Positions 33,730 through 41,728 of a stretch of DNA of 48,224 nucleotides are shown here, piece by piece. Location of the stretch: assembly GCF_004295795.1 (NCBI RefSeq), contig NZ_SEBR01000024.1:1-48224 (forward strand), in the 5' to 3' direction. Below the pieces are notes generated by a model that saw nothing but the letters and a program-made list of their open reading frames with translations, was not told where the DNA came from and did not search any database. The position numbers and the translations under genes were made by a program. This stretch comes from Flavobacterium sp. (GTDB lineage: Bacteria; Bacteroidota; Bacteroidia; Flavobacteriales; Flavobacteriaceae). Every line of letters starts with the position of its first letter. Within the stretch, counting starts at the first letter, position 1.

Positions 33730-33875
33730 TTTATCCGGCTGCCCGTTTTTAGCTTTCTTGCAAACAACCGGTTTTGTAACGCGCCCAAAGAGCTTCCTGC
33801 GGTCGCTTTTGGGCGCGAACAAAACCAGGTTGTTTTCTGCGAAAGGCTAACCACTTGCATCCGGGCTGGGAATTG
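33726..33875 (+). repeat. Covarying hairpin element, copy 2
   Basis: Same ~150-nt element as at 1702-1854, here in plus orientation. The apical stem is GCGCCCAAA / TTTGGGCGC, different in sequence from copies 1 and 3 yet fully paired, around the conserved loop AGCTTCCTGCGGTCGCT. Outer blocks TTAGCTTTCT and GAAAGGCTAA pair with each other. It lies inside the efflux operon, between the adaptor and pump genes. Confidence 0.8.
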
Positions 33876-33962
33876 TTCTTTGTTCGAAACTATTTGTTGT
33901 ATGTTCTTTGGTCGGCAAATGTCCAGAGCGGGTTGGCTTTGAGTTTGCTTTTTTGCTTGGGA

Positions 33963-34009
33963 GCGAAGTTTTTAACTTCGCGAGGCGTGTGACCGAGTCT
34001 GTGACTCGG
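33963..34009. repeat. Two adjacent triloop hairpins
   Basis: GCGAAGTT-TTT-AACTTCGC (33963-33981) and CCGAGTC-TGT-GACTCGG (33993-34009) are both perfect. Neither is followed by a T-run in the direction of the efflux operon, so they are not standard terminators. A similar pair lies downstream of element copy 3. Confidence 0.75.
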
Positions 34010-34016
34010 AAAAAAA

Positions 34017-34047
34017 CTCAGGCACTCAGGTACTTTTTCACTCAGGA
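34017..34047. repeat. CACTCAGG-type repeat, locus 2
   Basis: ACTCAGGCACTCAGGTAC and a further CACTCAGG just before the adaptor stop codon region. Confidence 0.6.
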
Positions 34048-34052
34048 TCCCT

Positions 34053-35150
34053 TTACTTCAAATGCACATCGACCTCAACATTCATCCCGGGACGCAAACT
34101 CTTGAGTTTCTCGGCTTGTTCCTTATTGTTCAAAGCGATTTTCACAGGCAGACGCTGCACGGTTTTCACAAAGTTTCCAGTCGCGTTATCGGGCGGAAGC
34201 AACGAAAAACGAGCTCCGGTAGCAGGCGAGAAAGAAACCAGTTCACCTTCGAATTCGGTATCGGGATAAGCGTCGACTTTCACGGTAACTTTTTGCCCAA
34301 TGACCATTTTGTTCAACTGTGTTTCTTTGAAGTTGGCCACAACCCAAGTTTCCTGATTGTTGATGATGTAGAACAAAGATTGTCCCGGGGCGACCAGTTG
34401 TCCCGGTTGCACGTTGATCTTCGAAACCTGTCCATCGACCGCCGCCGTGACTATCGTGTAGCTTTCGTTCAATTGGGCAGCCGCCAAAGCCGCTTTTGCA
34501 CGCTCGATGTTCGCCGCGGCAACTTCGGTCTGCTTGCCTGAAACCGTACTTCTGGCCTGGCTCACCGATTTTTGGTAAGAACTCGCGCGTTGTTGGTCTT
34601 GCAGGATTTTCACCTGGTTTTTGGCTTCGAGGAAAACCGCTTCGGCTTGCTCGAACTGCTGTTTGGTGATCGAACGCTTGTCGTACAAAATCTTGTATCG
34701 GTCGTAGTCCTGTTGTGCGCGGGTCAATCTAATCTTCGCCGATTCGATGTTTCCGCCGGCACTTTGCACGTTGGCTTCCGAAACCGAAACTCCGGCAGAA
34801 GCGCTTCCCACATCGGCTTTCGAAACCGCGAAATTCCCTTCGGCAGCGAGCAAGGCCGCTTTGGCGTCTTCCACGCGAACCACGTAATCCTTGTCGTCGA
34901 TCGTAAACAAAGTATCGCCTTTTTTCACGTAATCGTTGTCCTTCACGAAAACCTTGGTCACATAACCGGAAACACGCGGAATGATCGGGTTCATGTTCTT
35001 CTCGATCTGTGCGTCATCAGTAGATTCGTGAGACAGGGAATGGATGTATTTGTAGATCCCGAAAGTTCCGCCCACGAGGATCAGCACTCCGAAAATCAAC
35101 ATGAATTTCTTGTTTGTCTTTTTCTTTTCGACTTGTTTCTCTTCTTTCAT
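34053..35150 (-). CDS. HlyD/EmrA family efflux adaptor
   Basis: Protein of 365 residues. A basic N-terminus and one membrane helix (FMLIFGVLILVGGTFGIYKYI) are followed by a split biotinyl/lipoyl domain (YVTKVFVKDNDYVKKGDTL and DGQVSKINVQPGQLV) around a long coiled-coil hairpin, then a beta barrel. It bridges the inner-membrane pump and the TolC-type channel in the periplasm. It starts 9 nt after the TolC-like gene and belongs to the tetR-controlled operon. Confidence 0.94.
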   Translation of the reverse strand: MKEEKQVEKKKTNKKFMLIFGVLILVGGTFGIYKYIHSLSHESTDDAQIEKNMNPIIPRVSGYVTKVFVKDNDYVKKGDTLFTIDDKDYVVRVEDAKAALLAAEGNFAVSKADVGSASAGVSVSEANVQSAGGNIESAKIRLTRAQQDYDRYKILYDKRSITKQQFEQAEAVFLEAKNQVKILQDQQRASSYQKSVSQARSTVSGKQTEVAAANIERAKAALAAAQLNESYTIVTAAVDGQVSKINVQPGQLVAPGQSLFYIINNQETWVVANFKETQLNKMVIGQKVTVKVDAYPDTEFEGELVSFSPATGARFSLLPPDNATGNFVKTVQRLPVKIALNNKEQAEKLKSLRPGMNVEVDVHLK

Positions 35151-35159
35151 GACGAAATA

Positions 35160-36497
35160 TTAGTTGAGTTTGAATGATTGGGTTAATTGTCCGTTGGCTT
35201 CGAGAAGCTCGTAATATTTAAGGACGATGTTGGCTTGGGAATAAGCGACGTTTATCTTGGCGTTCAAATCGTCTACGTCGGCTTCGAGCAAATCGTTCGT
35301 ATCGACGAGCCCGTTGTCATATTTGTCCTTGACGATCCTGAAATTCTCATCGGCTTGACCGACAGCCTCGTTGTAAACCTTGTCCTGTTTGAGCGAAAGT
35401 TGATAGTCTTCGTTGGCACGAACGACTTCCTGTTTGATCTCGTCTGTCAAAATCGCCTGTTGTTGCTCGAGTTCGGCAGTGCGGCTTTTTGCGGCCTTGA
35501 CCGAACTTCCGTTCTTGAAGATCGAACTGATGTTGTAAGAAAGCCCGACACCAACATTCATAGCGTTCTCGATTCTCACGACATTCTGCAGATCGGCGAA
35601 GATGTAACCGCCGGTAAGTGCCAACGTTGGATAATAATCGGCTTTGGCCACTTTAACCTCGTCCTCGGAAGCCTTTTTGGCATAGCTCAGAGCCTCGAGG
35701 TCTTTTCGGCTTTCGATCGCCTGACCTTCGGAATTCAAACGCATCTCGAAAACGTCGCGGTCGATGTTCTCGGGCGTAACCTGCATTTGCGTTCCGGCCG
35801 GCAATTTCAGCAATGTCACGAGATAGTAGTTGATCACGCGTTCGTTCTTTTCGGCTTCGTCGAGTGAAATCTGAACGCGGGATTGCGCCAATTGGGCTTT
35901 GAGCAGATCGTTTCTTGCGATGAGTCCGTTTTCTTCCATGTTGGTGAAATCGGTCACGCGCTGTTTTTGGCTTTTGATGCTTTCGCGCAAGAGTTCGATC
36001 GACTTCTGCACTTTGTAAAGATCGGCGTAATATTGCACGACTTCCATCGCGACTTGCTCTTTCGAATGCGCGGCATTAGCTTGTTCCGATCTGTATCGGT
36101 TTTCGCTCGATTTGATGCTGTTGCGAAGTTTTCCACCAGAAAAAATCGGCACAGACAAATTCGCCTGGCCCAAGATCAATTGGTTCACTTTGGGTGAAGA
36201 AGCGCCTTCTTGGGTGTCTTCTCCGCTGTTGGATTCACTCGAGCTTTTGAGGTTGATGTCGGCATTTGTCAAGCGCATGTACTGTCCGGAAATCTTCAAA
36301 TCCGGATACTGGTTCATCTTGACCGATTGCGTTTCGAAACTTGCGGTAGTGACTTTGGTGTCTGCCAAAACCGCCTGATTGCTGTTGGTCACGGCCATTT
36401 TCACGGCTTCGTTCAAAGACAGGCTTTTCTTTTGCGCCTGAAGTTGCGAAGCGGCTAAAAACAACACGACCAAACCGAGAATCTTACTGATTTTCAT
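35160..36497 (-). CDS. TolC family outer membrane efflux protein
   Basis: Protein of 445 residues with a signal peptide (MKISKILGLVVLFLAASQLQAQ). It has two outer-membrane-efflux (OEP) repeats, with LSLNEAVKMAVTNSNQAVLAD at the first and long amphipathic coiled-coil helices. It forms the outer-membrane exit duct of the tripartite pump. Its start overlaps the tetR stop by 14 nt, so the regulator and pump parts are translationally coupled. Confidence 0.94.
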   Translation of the reverse strand: MKISKILGLVVLFLAASQLQAQKKSLSLNEAVKMAVTNSNQAVLADTKVTTASFETQSVKMNQYPDLKISGQYMRLTNADINLKSSSESNSGEDTQEGASSPKVNQLILGQANLSVPIFSGGKLRNSIKSSENRYRSEQANAAHSKEQVAMEVVQYYADLYKVQKSIELLRESIKSQKQRVTDFTNMEENGLIARNDLLKAQLAQSRVQISLDEAEKNERVINYYLVTLLKLPAGTQMQVTPENIDRDVFEMRLNSEGQAIESRKDLEALSYAKKASEDEVKVAKADYYPTLALTGGYIFADLQNVVRIENAMNVGVGLSYNISSIFKNGSSVKAAKSRTAELEQQQAILTDEIKQEVVRANEDYQLSLKQDKVYNEAVGQADENFRIVKDKYDNGLVDTNDLLEADVDDLNAKINVAYSQANIVLKYYELLEANGQLTQSFKLN

Positions 36498-37110
36498 TTT
36501 TGAGCAGGGCTTTTATTACTTGTTTGATATAAGGGATAAGGTTGTTCTTGACGTAATTGTCGAAGTCGCGATCGGTTTTGAGGTGGAGCATTTCCTCATA
36601 GAAAATTCGCGTGTTGGTAAAGTGGAAGTACGTTCCCAAAACCGTCGTGGGAAGCAAATGCACGGGAATGTCCTGTTTGAATTGTCCCGTTTTCTGGCCT
36701 TCCTCGACAATCTGCCTAATCAGGTTGAGGTTGCGCAACTTGACTTCATTGAACTGTTGGATCGAAAGATTGCGCTGCGAATTCAGCACTTCGGAATGGA
36801 TGATCTTGTAAATGCAGCGGTTCTTGTTGACGCGCGTGATGTAGAGATCGATAAGGCGCTCCATTTTTTCCCAAGGGTCGACCTGAAGTTTGAGCAAGGT
36901 CGTGAGTTGGAGTTCCATGTCGCTCGTTCTTGACAAAATGAGCGACTCGAGCATTTTTTCCTTTGAACCGAAGTAGTACGAAACCATGGCCACGTTGATG
37001 TGCGCCTCTTTGGCGATATCGCGTATGGAAGTTCCGTCGAAGCCTTTTTCCGCAAAAAGCTTTTCGGCCACCAGCAAAATCTGCATTTGTTTTTCGTTCA
37101 ATTCTGACAT
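36484..37110 (-). CDS. TetR/AcrR family repressor of the efflux operon
   Basis: Protein of 208 residues. The N-terminal helix-turn-helix is KLFAEKGFDGTSIRDIAKEAHINVAMVSYYFGSKEKML, a textbook TetR DNA-binding domain; the C-terminal part is the variable ligand-binding helical domain. The start at 37110 (MSELNEKQ) is 21 nt downstream of a -7 element that overlaps two palindromic sites, so autoregulation of the whole tetR-tolC-hlyD-MFS operon is likely. The inducing ligand is unknown. Confidence 0.93.
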   Translation of the reverse strand: MSELNEKQMQILLVAEKLFAEKGFDGTSIRDIAKEAHINVAMVSYYFGSKEKMLESLILSRTSDMELQLTTLLKLQVDPWEKMERLIDLYITRVNKNRCIYKIIHSEVLNSQRNLSIQQFNEVKLRNLNLIRQIVEEGQKTGQFKQDIPVHLLPTTVLGTYFHFTNTRIFYEEMLHLKTDRDFDNYVKNNLIPYIKQVIKALLKNENQ

Positions 37111-37131
37111 TTCTTCGTTCGGATTACGATG

Positions 37132-37139
37132 CAAAATTA
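37132..37139 (-). promoter_or_regulatory. -7 element of the efflux operon
   Basis: Minus strand TAATTTTG, an exact TAnnTTTG. Its upstream end overlaps the first candidate TetR site. Confidence 0.6.
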
Positions 37140-37169
37140 AACGCTTGTTTAAGTTAAACGTTTGTTTAG
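37137..37169. promoter_or_regulatory. Tandem candidate TetR operators
   Basis: TTAAACGCTTGTTTAA (37137-37152) and TTAAACGTTTGTTTAG (37154-37169), each an inverted repeat TTAAAC-N4-GTTTA(A/G), spaced 17 bp centre to centre. They lie between the -7 element and the expected -33 region of the tetR promoter, where bound repressor would block RNA polymerase. Confidence 0.7.
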
Positions 37170-37206
37170 TTTTTGGTTTAACTTTTCTTTAACAGATTCA
37201 AACGTT

Positions 37207-37968
37207 TTAGTGGAAATTTTGTACGAAATGGGAGATGGTTTCCAGACCGTTTTTTTCGATGTGTCGGATGAATGCCGAACCAACGATCGCGCCTCGCGTA
37301 AACTCCGTAGCCAATTCAAAAGTAGACTTGTCGTGGATGCCAAAGCCGGTCACGAGCGGATTTTTGAGTTTCAAGTTCGAGACTCTTTTGAAATAATCCG
37401 ATTGTTTTTGTCCGAATTCCGAAGCATTTCCGGTAATCGCCGCCGATGAAACCAAATAAATAAAGCCGTCCGAAACCGAGTCGATCTGACGGATCCTTTC
37501 GTTCGAAGTTTGTGGCGTCACAAGGAAAACCATCGGAATTCCGTGCGATTCGAACATCGATTTGTGGTCCGAAACGTAAACGTCGACAGGCAAATCGGGC
37601 ACGATCAGTCCGTCGATTCCAACCTCGGAACATTTCTCCAGAAAATTTTCAACGCCAAATTGCAACATCGTATTGAAATAGCCCATGATCATCAAAGGGA
37701 TATCCACGCTTTCGCGGATGTTTCGCAGTTGGTCGAACAACAATTTGGCCGTCATGCCATTTTCTATCGCAACCGTAGAACTGTGTTGGATCACCGGGCC
37801 ATCGGCCAAAGGATCGCTGAAAGGCAGTCCGATCTCGACAAAGTCAACGCCCGATTTTTCGAGTTCGGAAATGATTTTTGTGGTGTCGTCCAAATTCGGG
37901 AAACCGGCCGTAAAGTATACGGAAAGAAGCTTTTTGTCCGAATGGAATAGGTTGGAAAGTCTTTTCAT
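37207..37968 (-). CDS. trpA: Tryptophan synthase alpha chain
   Basis: Protein of 253 residues. The catalytic Glu is in FVEIGLPFSDPLADGPVIQ and the catalytic Asp in GIDGLIVPDLPV; GFGIHDKSTFE and GAIVGSAFIR form the phosphate site. It releases indole from indole-3-glycerol phosphate and passes it to TrpB. It is the last trp gene and lies 164 nt after trpB, a longer gap than elsewhere in the operon. No clear terminator separates it from the tetR promoter region. Confidence 0.97.
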   Translation of the reverse strand: MKRLSNLFHSDKKLLSVYFTAGFPNLDDTTKIISELEKSGVDFVEIGLPFSDPLADGPVIQHSSTVAIENGMTAKLLFDQLRNIRESVDIPLMIMGYFNTMLQFGVENFLEKCSEVGIDGLIVPDLPVDVYVSDHKSMFESHGIPMVFLVTPQTSNERIRQIDSVSDGFIYLVSSAAITGNASEFGQKQSDYFKRVSNLKLKNPLVTGFGIHDKSTFELATEFTRGAIVGSAFIRHIEKNGLETISHFVQNFH

Positions 37969-37996
37969 TGTTTCGTTATGAAAGTATTTTTTTGCA

Positions 37997-38034
37997 CGGA
38001 TAACGAACTAATTTTTAGGGAATTAGTGCATCCG
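37997..38034. repeat. Hairpin between trpB and trpA
   Basis: CGGAT (37997-38001) pairs with ATCCG (38030-38034) and CTAATT with AATTAG inside. The words GCACGGAT / GTGCATCCG resemble the closing block of the 19.6 kb array units, so this may be a degenerate fragment of that repeat family. Confidence 0.5.
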
Positions 38035-38132
38035 CGCTTAGATTAACTGAATTTATATTGACTGAATACGGCTATGAAAAACCTTAATTTTCTTAACGAT
38101 CTCAATGGTCCAAAATGACTTGAACGTTATTC

Positions 38133-39314
38133 CTAAATATTGAAATGTTTGATGTAAGTCGCCAGATCCTTATCGCCACGACCTGACAAACAAACCACGA
38201 CGACATCGTCCGGATCAAAACTCATTTTTTCGAGAACAGCTAAAGCGTGCGCGCTTTCAATCGCGGGAATGATGCCTTCAAGTCGGCACAATTCAAGTCC
38301 GGCTTTCATCGCCTCGTCATCGGTCGCCGACAAAAAATCAGCGCGCCCCGAAGCGAACAAATGTGCGTGCAAAGGCCCGATTCCGGGATAATCCAAACCC
38401 GCCGATATCGAGTAAGGCTCGGTGATTTGCCCGTCTTCGGTCTGCATCAAAAGCGTTTTGCTTCCGTGGATGATGCCCGGTTTTCCAAGCATCGAAGTCG
38501 CCGCACTTTCACCGGAATCGACTCCGTGACCGGCGGCTTCAACCGCGACCAATTTCACGTCAGGATCGTCAAGAAAATGGTAGAAAGCGCCCGCAGCGTT
38601 GCTTCCGCCGCCAACGCAAGCCAGCACATAATCTGGTTTTTCGCGCTTTTCCTTGTCCAGAAGTTGCTTGCGGATTTCCTCTGAAATAACCGACTGGAAA
38701 CGCGCCACCAAATCTGGATAAGGATGCGGCCCAACGACCGATCCGATCAAATAATAAGTGTTTTCAGGATTTGCGATCCAGTCGCGGATCGCCTCGTTCG
38801 TGGCATCTTTCAATGTTCTCGAACCCGATTTGGCCGGACGCACCTCGGCTCCAAGCATTTTCATGCGGGCCACATTCGGAGCTTGGCGTTCCATATCGAT
38901 TTCGCCCATGAAGACGATGCATTCGAGATTCGCCAAAGCACAAACCGTCGCGGTCGCAACGCCGTGTTGACCCGCGCCGGTTTCAGCGATGATGCGCGTT
39001 TTTCCCAAGTGCCTGGCCAGCAAGATCTGTCCGATCGTGTTGTTGATTTTGTGGGCGCCCGTGTGGCACAGATCTTCGCGTTTCAGGTAGATTTTCGCTC
39101 CGTATTTTTGCGAAAGGCGAGATGCGAGATACAGCGGCGTCGGGCGGCCGGCGTAGTCTTGCAACAAATCGCGGAACTGCTTCTGGAAGTCGTCGGTTTG
39201 GCAGATCTTGAGGTAATTTTCTCGCAATTCTTCTACGTTCGGATACAACATTTCGGGCACGAAAGCGCCTCCAAAATCTCCGTAAAAACCATTTTTGTCT
39301 ACTGCATATTTCAT
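38133..39314 (-). CDS. trpB: Tryptophan synthase beta chain
   Basis: Protein of 393 residues. The PLP lysine is in EDLCHTGAHKINN, the cofactor phosphate loop is GGGSNAAGAFYHF, and GAGQHGVATATV is also conserved. It condenses indole and serine to tryptophan. The start at 39314 overlaps the trpF stop by 4 nt (ATGA). The open frame continues far upstream inside trpF but without TrpB-like sequence. Confidence 0.98.
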   Translation of the reverse strand: MKYAVDKNGFYGDFGGAFVPEMLYPNVEELRENYLKICQTDDFQKQFRDLLQDYAGRPTPLYLASRLSQKYGAKIYLKREDLCHTGAHKINNTIGQILLARHLGKTRIIAETGAGQHGVATATVCALANLECIVFMGEIDMERQAPNVARMKMLGAEVRPAKSGSRTLKDATNEAIRDWIANPENTYYLIGSVVGPHPYPDLVARFQSVISEEIRKQLLDKEKREKPDYVLACVGGGSNAAGAFYHFLDDPDVKLVAVEAAGHGVDSGESAATSMLGKPGIIHGSKTLLMQTEDGQITEPYSISAGLDYPGIGPLHAHLFASGRADFLSATDDEAMKAGLELCRLEGIIPAIESAHALAVLEKMSFDPDDVVVVCLSGRGDKDLATYIKHFNI

Positions 39315-39913
39315 TGTAACTCGTTTTTGAAGTTGGCGATTGCCGATGCGTTTTTCACTCCGGGTTCGATCTCGAATTTGCTGTTGATGTCGATCGCGTA
39401 AATTGGAAATGTCAGGTTTTTCAAGGCTTGAACAGAATCGGGCGCAATTCCGCCGCTTAGCAAGACCGGTTTTTGTCCGGCGTAATTTGCAAGCAGCTTC
39501 CAATCGAAAACCAACCCGTTTCCACCGGGGTTTTTGCCTTTGGTGTCGAACAGGAAATAGTCGCAACTGGCTTCGTATCTGTCCAAAATCCCAAAATCGA
39601 AATCTTCGTCGACCGAAAAAGCTTTGATGATTTCGATCGTTCCGGATTTCAGTTCGCGACAAAAAGCGGGCGACTCGCTTCCGTGCAATTGGATCAGATC
39701 CAGATCGTATCTGTCGATTTTTGCTCGAATTTCCGCTTCGGATGCATCCACGAAAACACCGACTTTTTTAATGGATCCGGACAAATTTGGCAAATCCCCA
39801 TCAAAATATCTCGCCGACTTTTCCCAGAAAATAAAGCCCATGAAATCGGGAAGGAGTGAGGCGACCGCCGTCATATTAGCCTTGTCTTTCATGCCGCACA
39901 CCTTGATCTTCAT
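39311..39913 (-). CDS. trpF: Phosphoribosylanthranilate isomerase
   Basis: Protein of 200 residues. KVCGMKDKANM holds the catalytic Cys, QLHGSES follows, then the catalytic Asp in the YFLFDTKG strand and VLLSGGIAPDSV for phosphate binding. It converts PRA to CdRP, step three of tryptophan synthesis. It overlaps trpC by 4 nt and trpB by 4 nt. Confidence 0.95.
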   Translation of the reverse strand: MKIKVCGMKDKANMTAVASLLPDFMGFIFWEKSARYFDGDLPNLSGSIKKVGVFVDASEAEIRAKIDRYDLDLIQLHGSESPAFCRELKSGTIEIIKAFSVDEDFDFGILDRYEASCDYFLFDTKGKNPGGNGLVFDWKLLANYAGQKPVLLSGGIAPDSVQALKNLTFPIYAIDINSKFEIEPGVKNASAIANFKNELQ

Positions 39914-40704
39914 CGCGCCAATGTTTGCATTTCTTCCATGAAATTCTTAGCGGCCAAACCGGGATTTTCGTGTTTCATGAAGTGTTCGCCCATGAGAAAG
40001 CCTTGATAGCCCGAAGCTCGCAAAGCATTCACGGTGTCGGCACTGTCGAGCCCGCTTTCTGACACCTTCACGAACTCGCTCGGAATGTGCTCGGCCAATT
40101 CGTGGCTTACATCAACGTCGACGACAAAATCCTTGAGATTGCGGTTGTTCACGCCAACGAGCGAAATTTCGGGACAGATCGATCTCTCAAATTCTTCTTT
40201 GGTTCTGACCTCGAGCAAAATTTCCATGCCCAAAGACATCGCCAAAACCGATAGATTCTTGATCTCGAAAGGTTTCAGCATGCAAGCCAGCAGTAAAATC
40301 GCATCGGCTCCGGTCGATTTCGATTCCACGATCTGGTATTCGTCCAAAATGAACTCCTTTCGCAGCAATGGTGTCGAAACAGCGGCTCGCGTCATGAGAA
40401 TATCGTCGACGCATCCGCCAAAATAAGTCATGTCGGTCAACACGGAAATCCCGCAAACGCCGGCGTTCGCATAACCTGTCACGACATCGGCTACAGGCAG
40501 ATTCTGGTTGATGTTCGGGCGCGATGGCGAACGTCTTTTGTGTTCGGCGATGATTCCGAAGTCACTCGTCACAAGCGCATCGGCAAGCGAAAACGTCGGA
40601 CGTTTGAAAAGTTGTGTGTTCTCGAGCAGCGGTCGCGAGACGACCTTTTTGCGCAACTCGACCTCCCGGGCCTTGTTGGCAGCGATTTTTTCTAGAATGT
40701 TCAT
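39910..40704 (-). CDS. trpC: Indole-3-glycerol-phosphate synthase
   Basis: Protein of 264 residues. IIAEHKRRSPSRPNIN carries the catalytic Lys, with KEFILDEYQI, LVGVNNRNLKDF and VSESGLDSADTV as further barrel motifs. It closes the indole ring from CdRP. It is a separate protein here, not fused to TrpF as in enterics. It overlaps trpD and trpF by 4 nt each. Confidence 0.97.
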   Translation of the reverse strand: MNILEKIAANKAREVELRKKVVSRPLLENTQLFKRPTFSLADALVTSDFGIIAEHKRRSPSRPNINQNLPVADVVTGYANAGVCGISVLTDMTYFGGCVDDILMTRAAVSTPLLRKEFILDEYQIVESKSTGADAILLLACMLKPFEIKNLSVLAMSLGMEILLEVRTKEEFERSICPEISLVGVNNRNLKDFVVDVDVSHELAEHIPSEFVKVSESGLDSADTVNALRASGYQGFLMGEHFMKHENPGLAAKNFMEEMQTLAR

Positions 40705-41693
40705 TTGGTCAACTGTTGGATGTGGTATAAAGTATGCAAGGCCTTTCCTGATAAAAGTGCCTCGTGAGCCGTTTCAAACGCTTGTTTTTTGTCGGTATTG
40801 TGCAGGAGTTCCAAAGCAAGTGCCGCATTCGCGCACACAACATCGTTTTGGGCTTTCGTGCCTTTTCCTTCGAGGATATTCCTGAAAATGGAAACGGCTT
40901 CCTCGACTGTATTTCCGCCGTATATGTCGCTTTCGCGGATTTGTTCCAGCCCGAAATCGGAAGGTGAAAAAATCGAATCTTCTTTTTTGGAAATCACTTT
41001 GGTTTTACCCGTGAGCGAAATTTCGTCGTAGCCGTTCAAATCGTGGAGTACGCGGAAATTCACATCGGTTTCCTGGAGAAGATAGCCATACATTCTGGCA
41101 AGCTCAAGATTGAAAACACCCGACAGCTGATTCTTCGGAAAGGCCGGATTCACAAGCGGCCCAAGCAGATTGAAAAACGTCTTGACACCCAAATCCTTGC
41201 GGATCGGTCCCACGTTTTTCATCGCCGGATGGAACAAAGGCGCATGCAGGATCGCGATGTTCGCCTCGTCGATGCAGCGTTTTATCACGCTCTCGTCGTT
41301 GGTGAATTTCACGCCCAGGGCTTCCATGACATTGCTCGACCCGGAAACCGAAGAAACGCCGTAATTGCCGTGTTTGGCGACTTTCACGCCGCAACTTGCC
41401 ACGACCAACGACGCCAAAGTCGAAATGTTGAACGTGTTCTTGCCGTCGCCGCCCGTTCCGCAAAGGTCGATCGTGTCGAAATCGGACAAATCGATCCTGA
41501 TGCACAAATCGAGCAACGCCTGACGAAAACCGGAAAGTTCGGCGATCGTGATCGGGCGCATCATGTAAACCGTGAGGAAAGATGCGATCTGGGCTTGGTT
41601 GTGCGCTCCGTTCGAAATCGAGGTCAGCACGTCGTAGGCTTCGGTCTGCGATAAAGTTTCGTGGCCAAAAAGCCTGTTGAGTATAGTTTTCAT
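40701..41693 (-). CDS. trpD: Anthranilate phosphoribosyltransferase
   Basis: Protein of 330 residues. CGTGGDGKNTFNISTLA binds PRPP; VAKHGNYGVSSVSGSSNVMEALG and GPLVNPAF are family motifs. It adds phosphoribose to anthranilate. It is a stand-alone gene, 35 nt after trpG and overlapping trpC by 4 nt. Confidence 0.97.
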   Translation of the reverse strand: MKTILNRLFGHETLSQTEAYDVLTSISNGAHNQAQIASFLTVYMMRPITIAELSGFRQALLDLCIRIDLSDFDTIDLCGTGGDGKNTFNISTLASLVVASCGVKVAKHGNYGVSSVSGSSNVMEALGVKFTNDESVIKRCIDEANIAILHAPLFHPAMKNVGPIRKDLGVKTFFNLLGPLVNPAFPKNQLSGVFNLELARMYGYLLQETDVNFRVLHDLNGYDEISLTGKTKVISKKEDSIFSPSDFGLEQIRESDIYGGNTVEEAVSIFRNILEGKGTKAQNDVVCANAALALELLHNTDKKQAFETAHEALLSGKALHTLYHIQQLTK

Positions 41694-41728
41694 GGGATTC
41701 TGATTGGATTGGAACTGATTTTCGTCTG

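Noticed and set aside
33726..33875. Hairpin element as an integron attC site
   Set aside because: The fold is similar in spirit (conserved shape, variable stem), but the ends do not give RYYYAAC / GTTRRRY core sites, copies are far apart beside housekeeping genes, and there is no integrase or cassette array.
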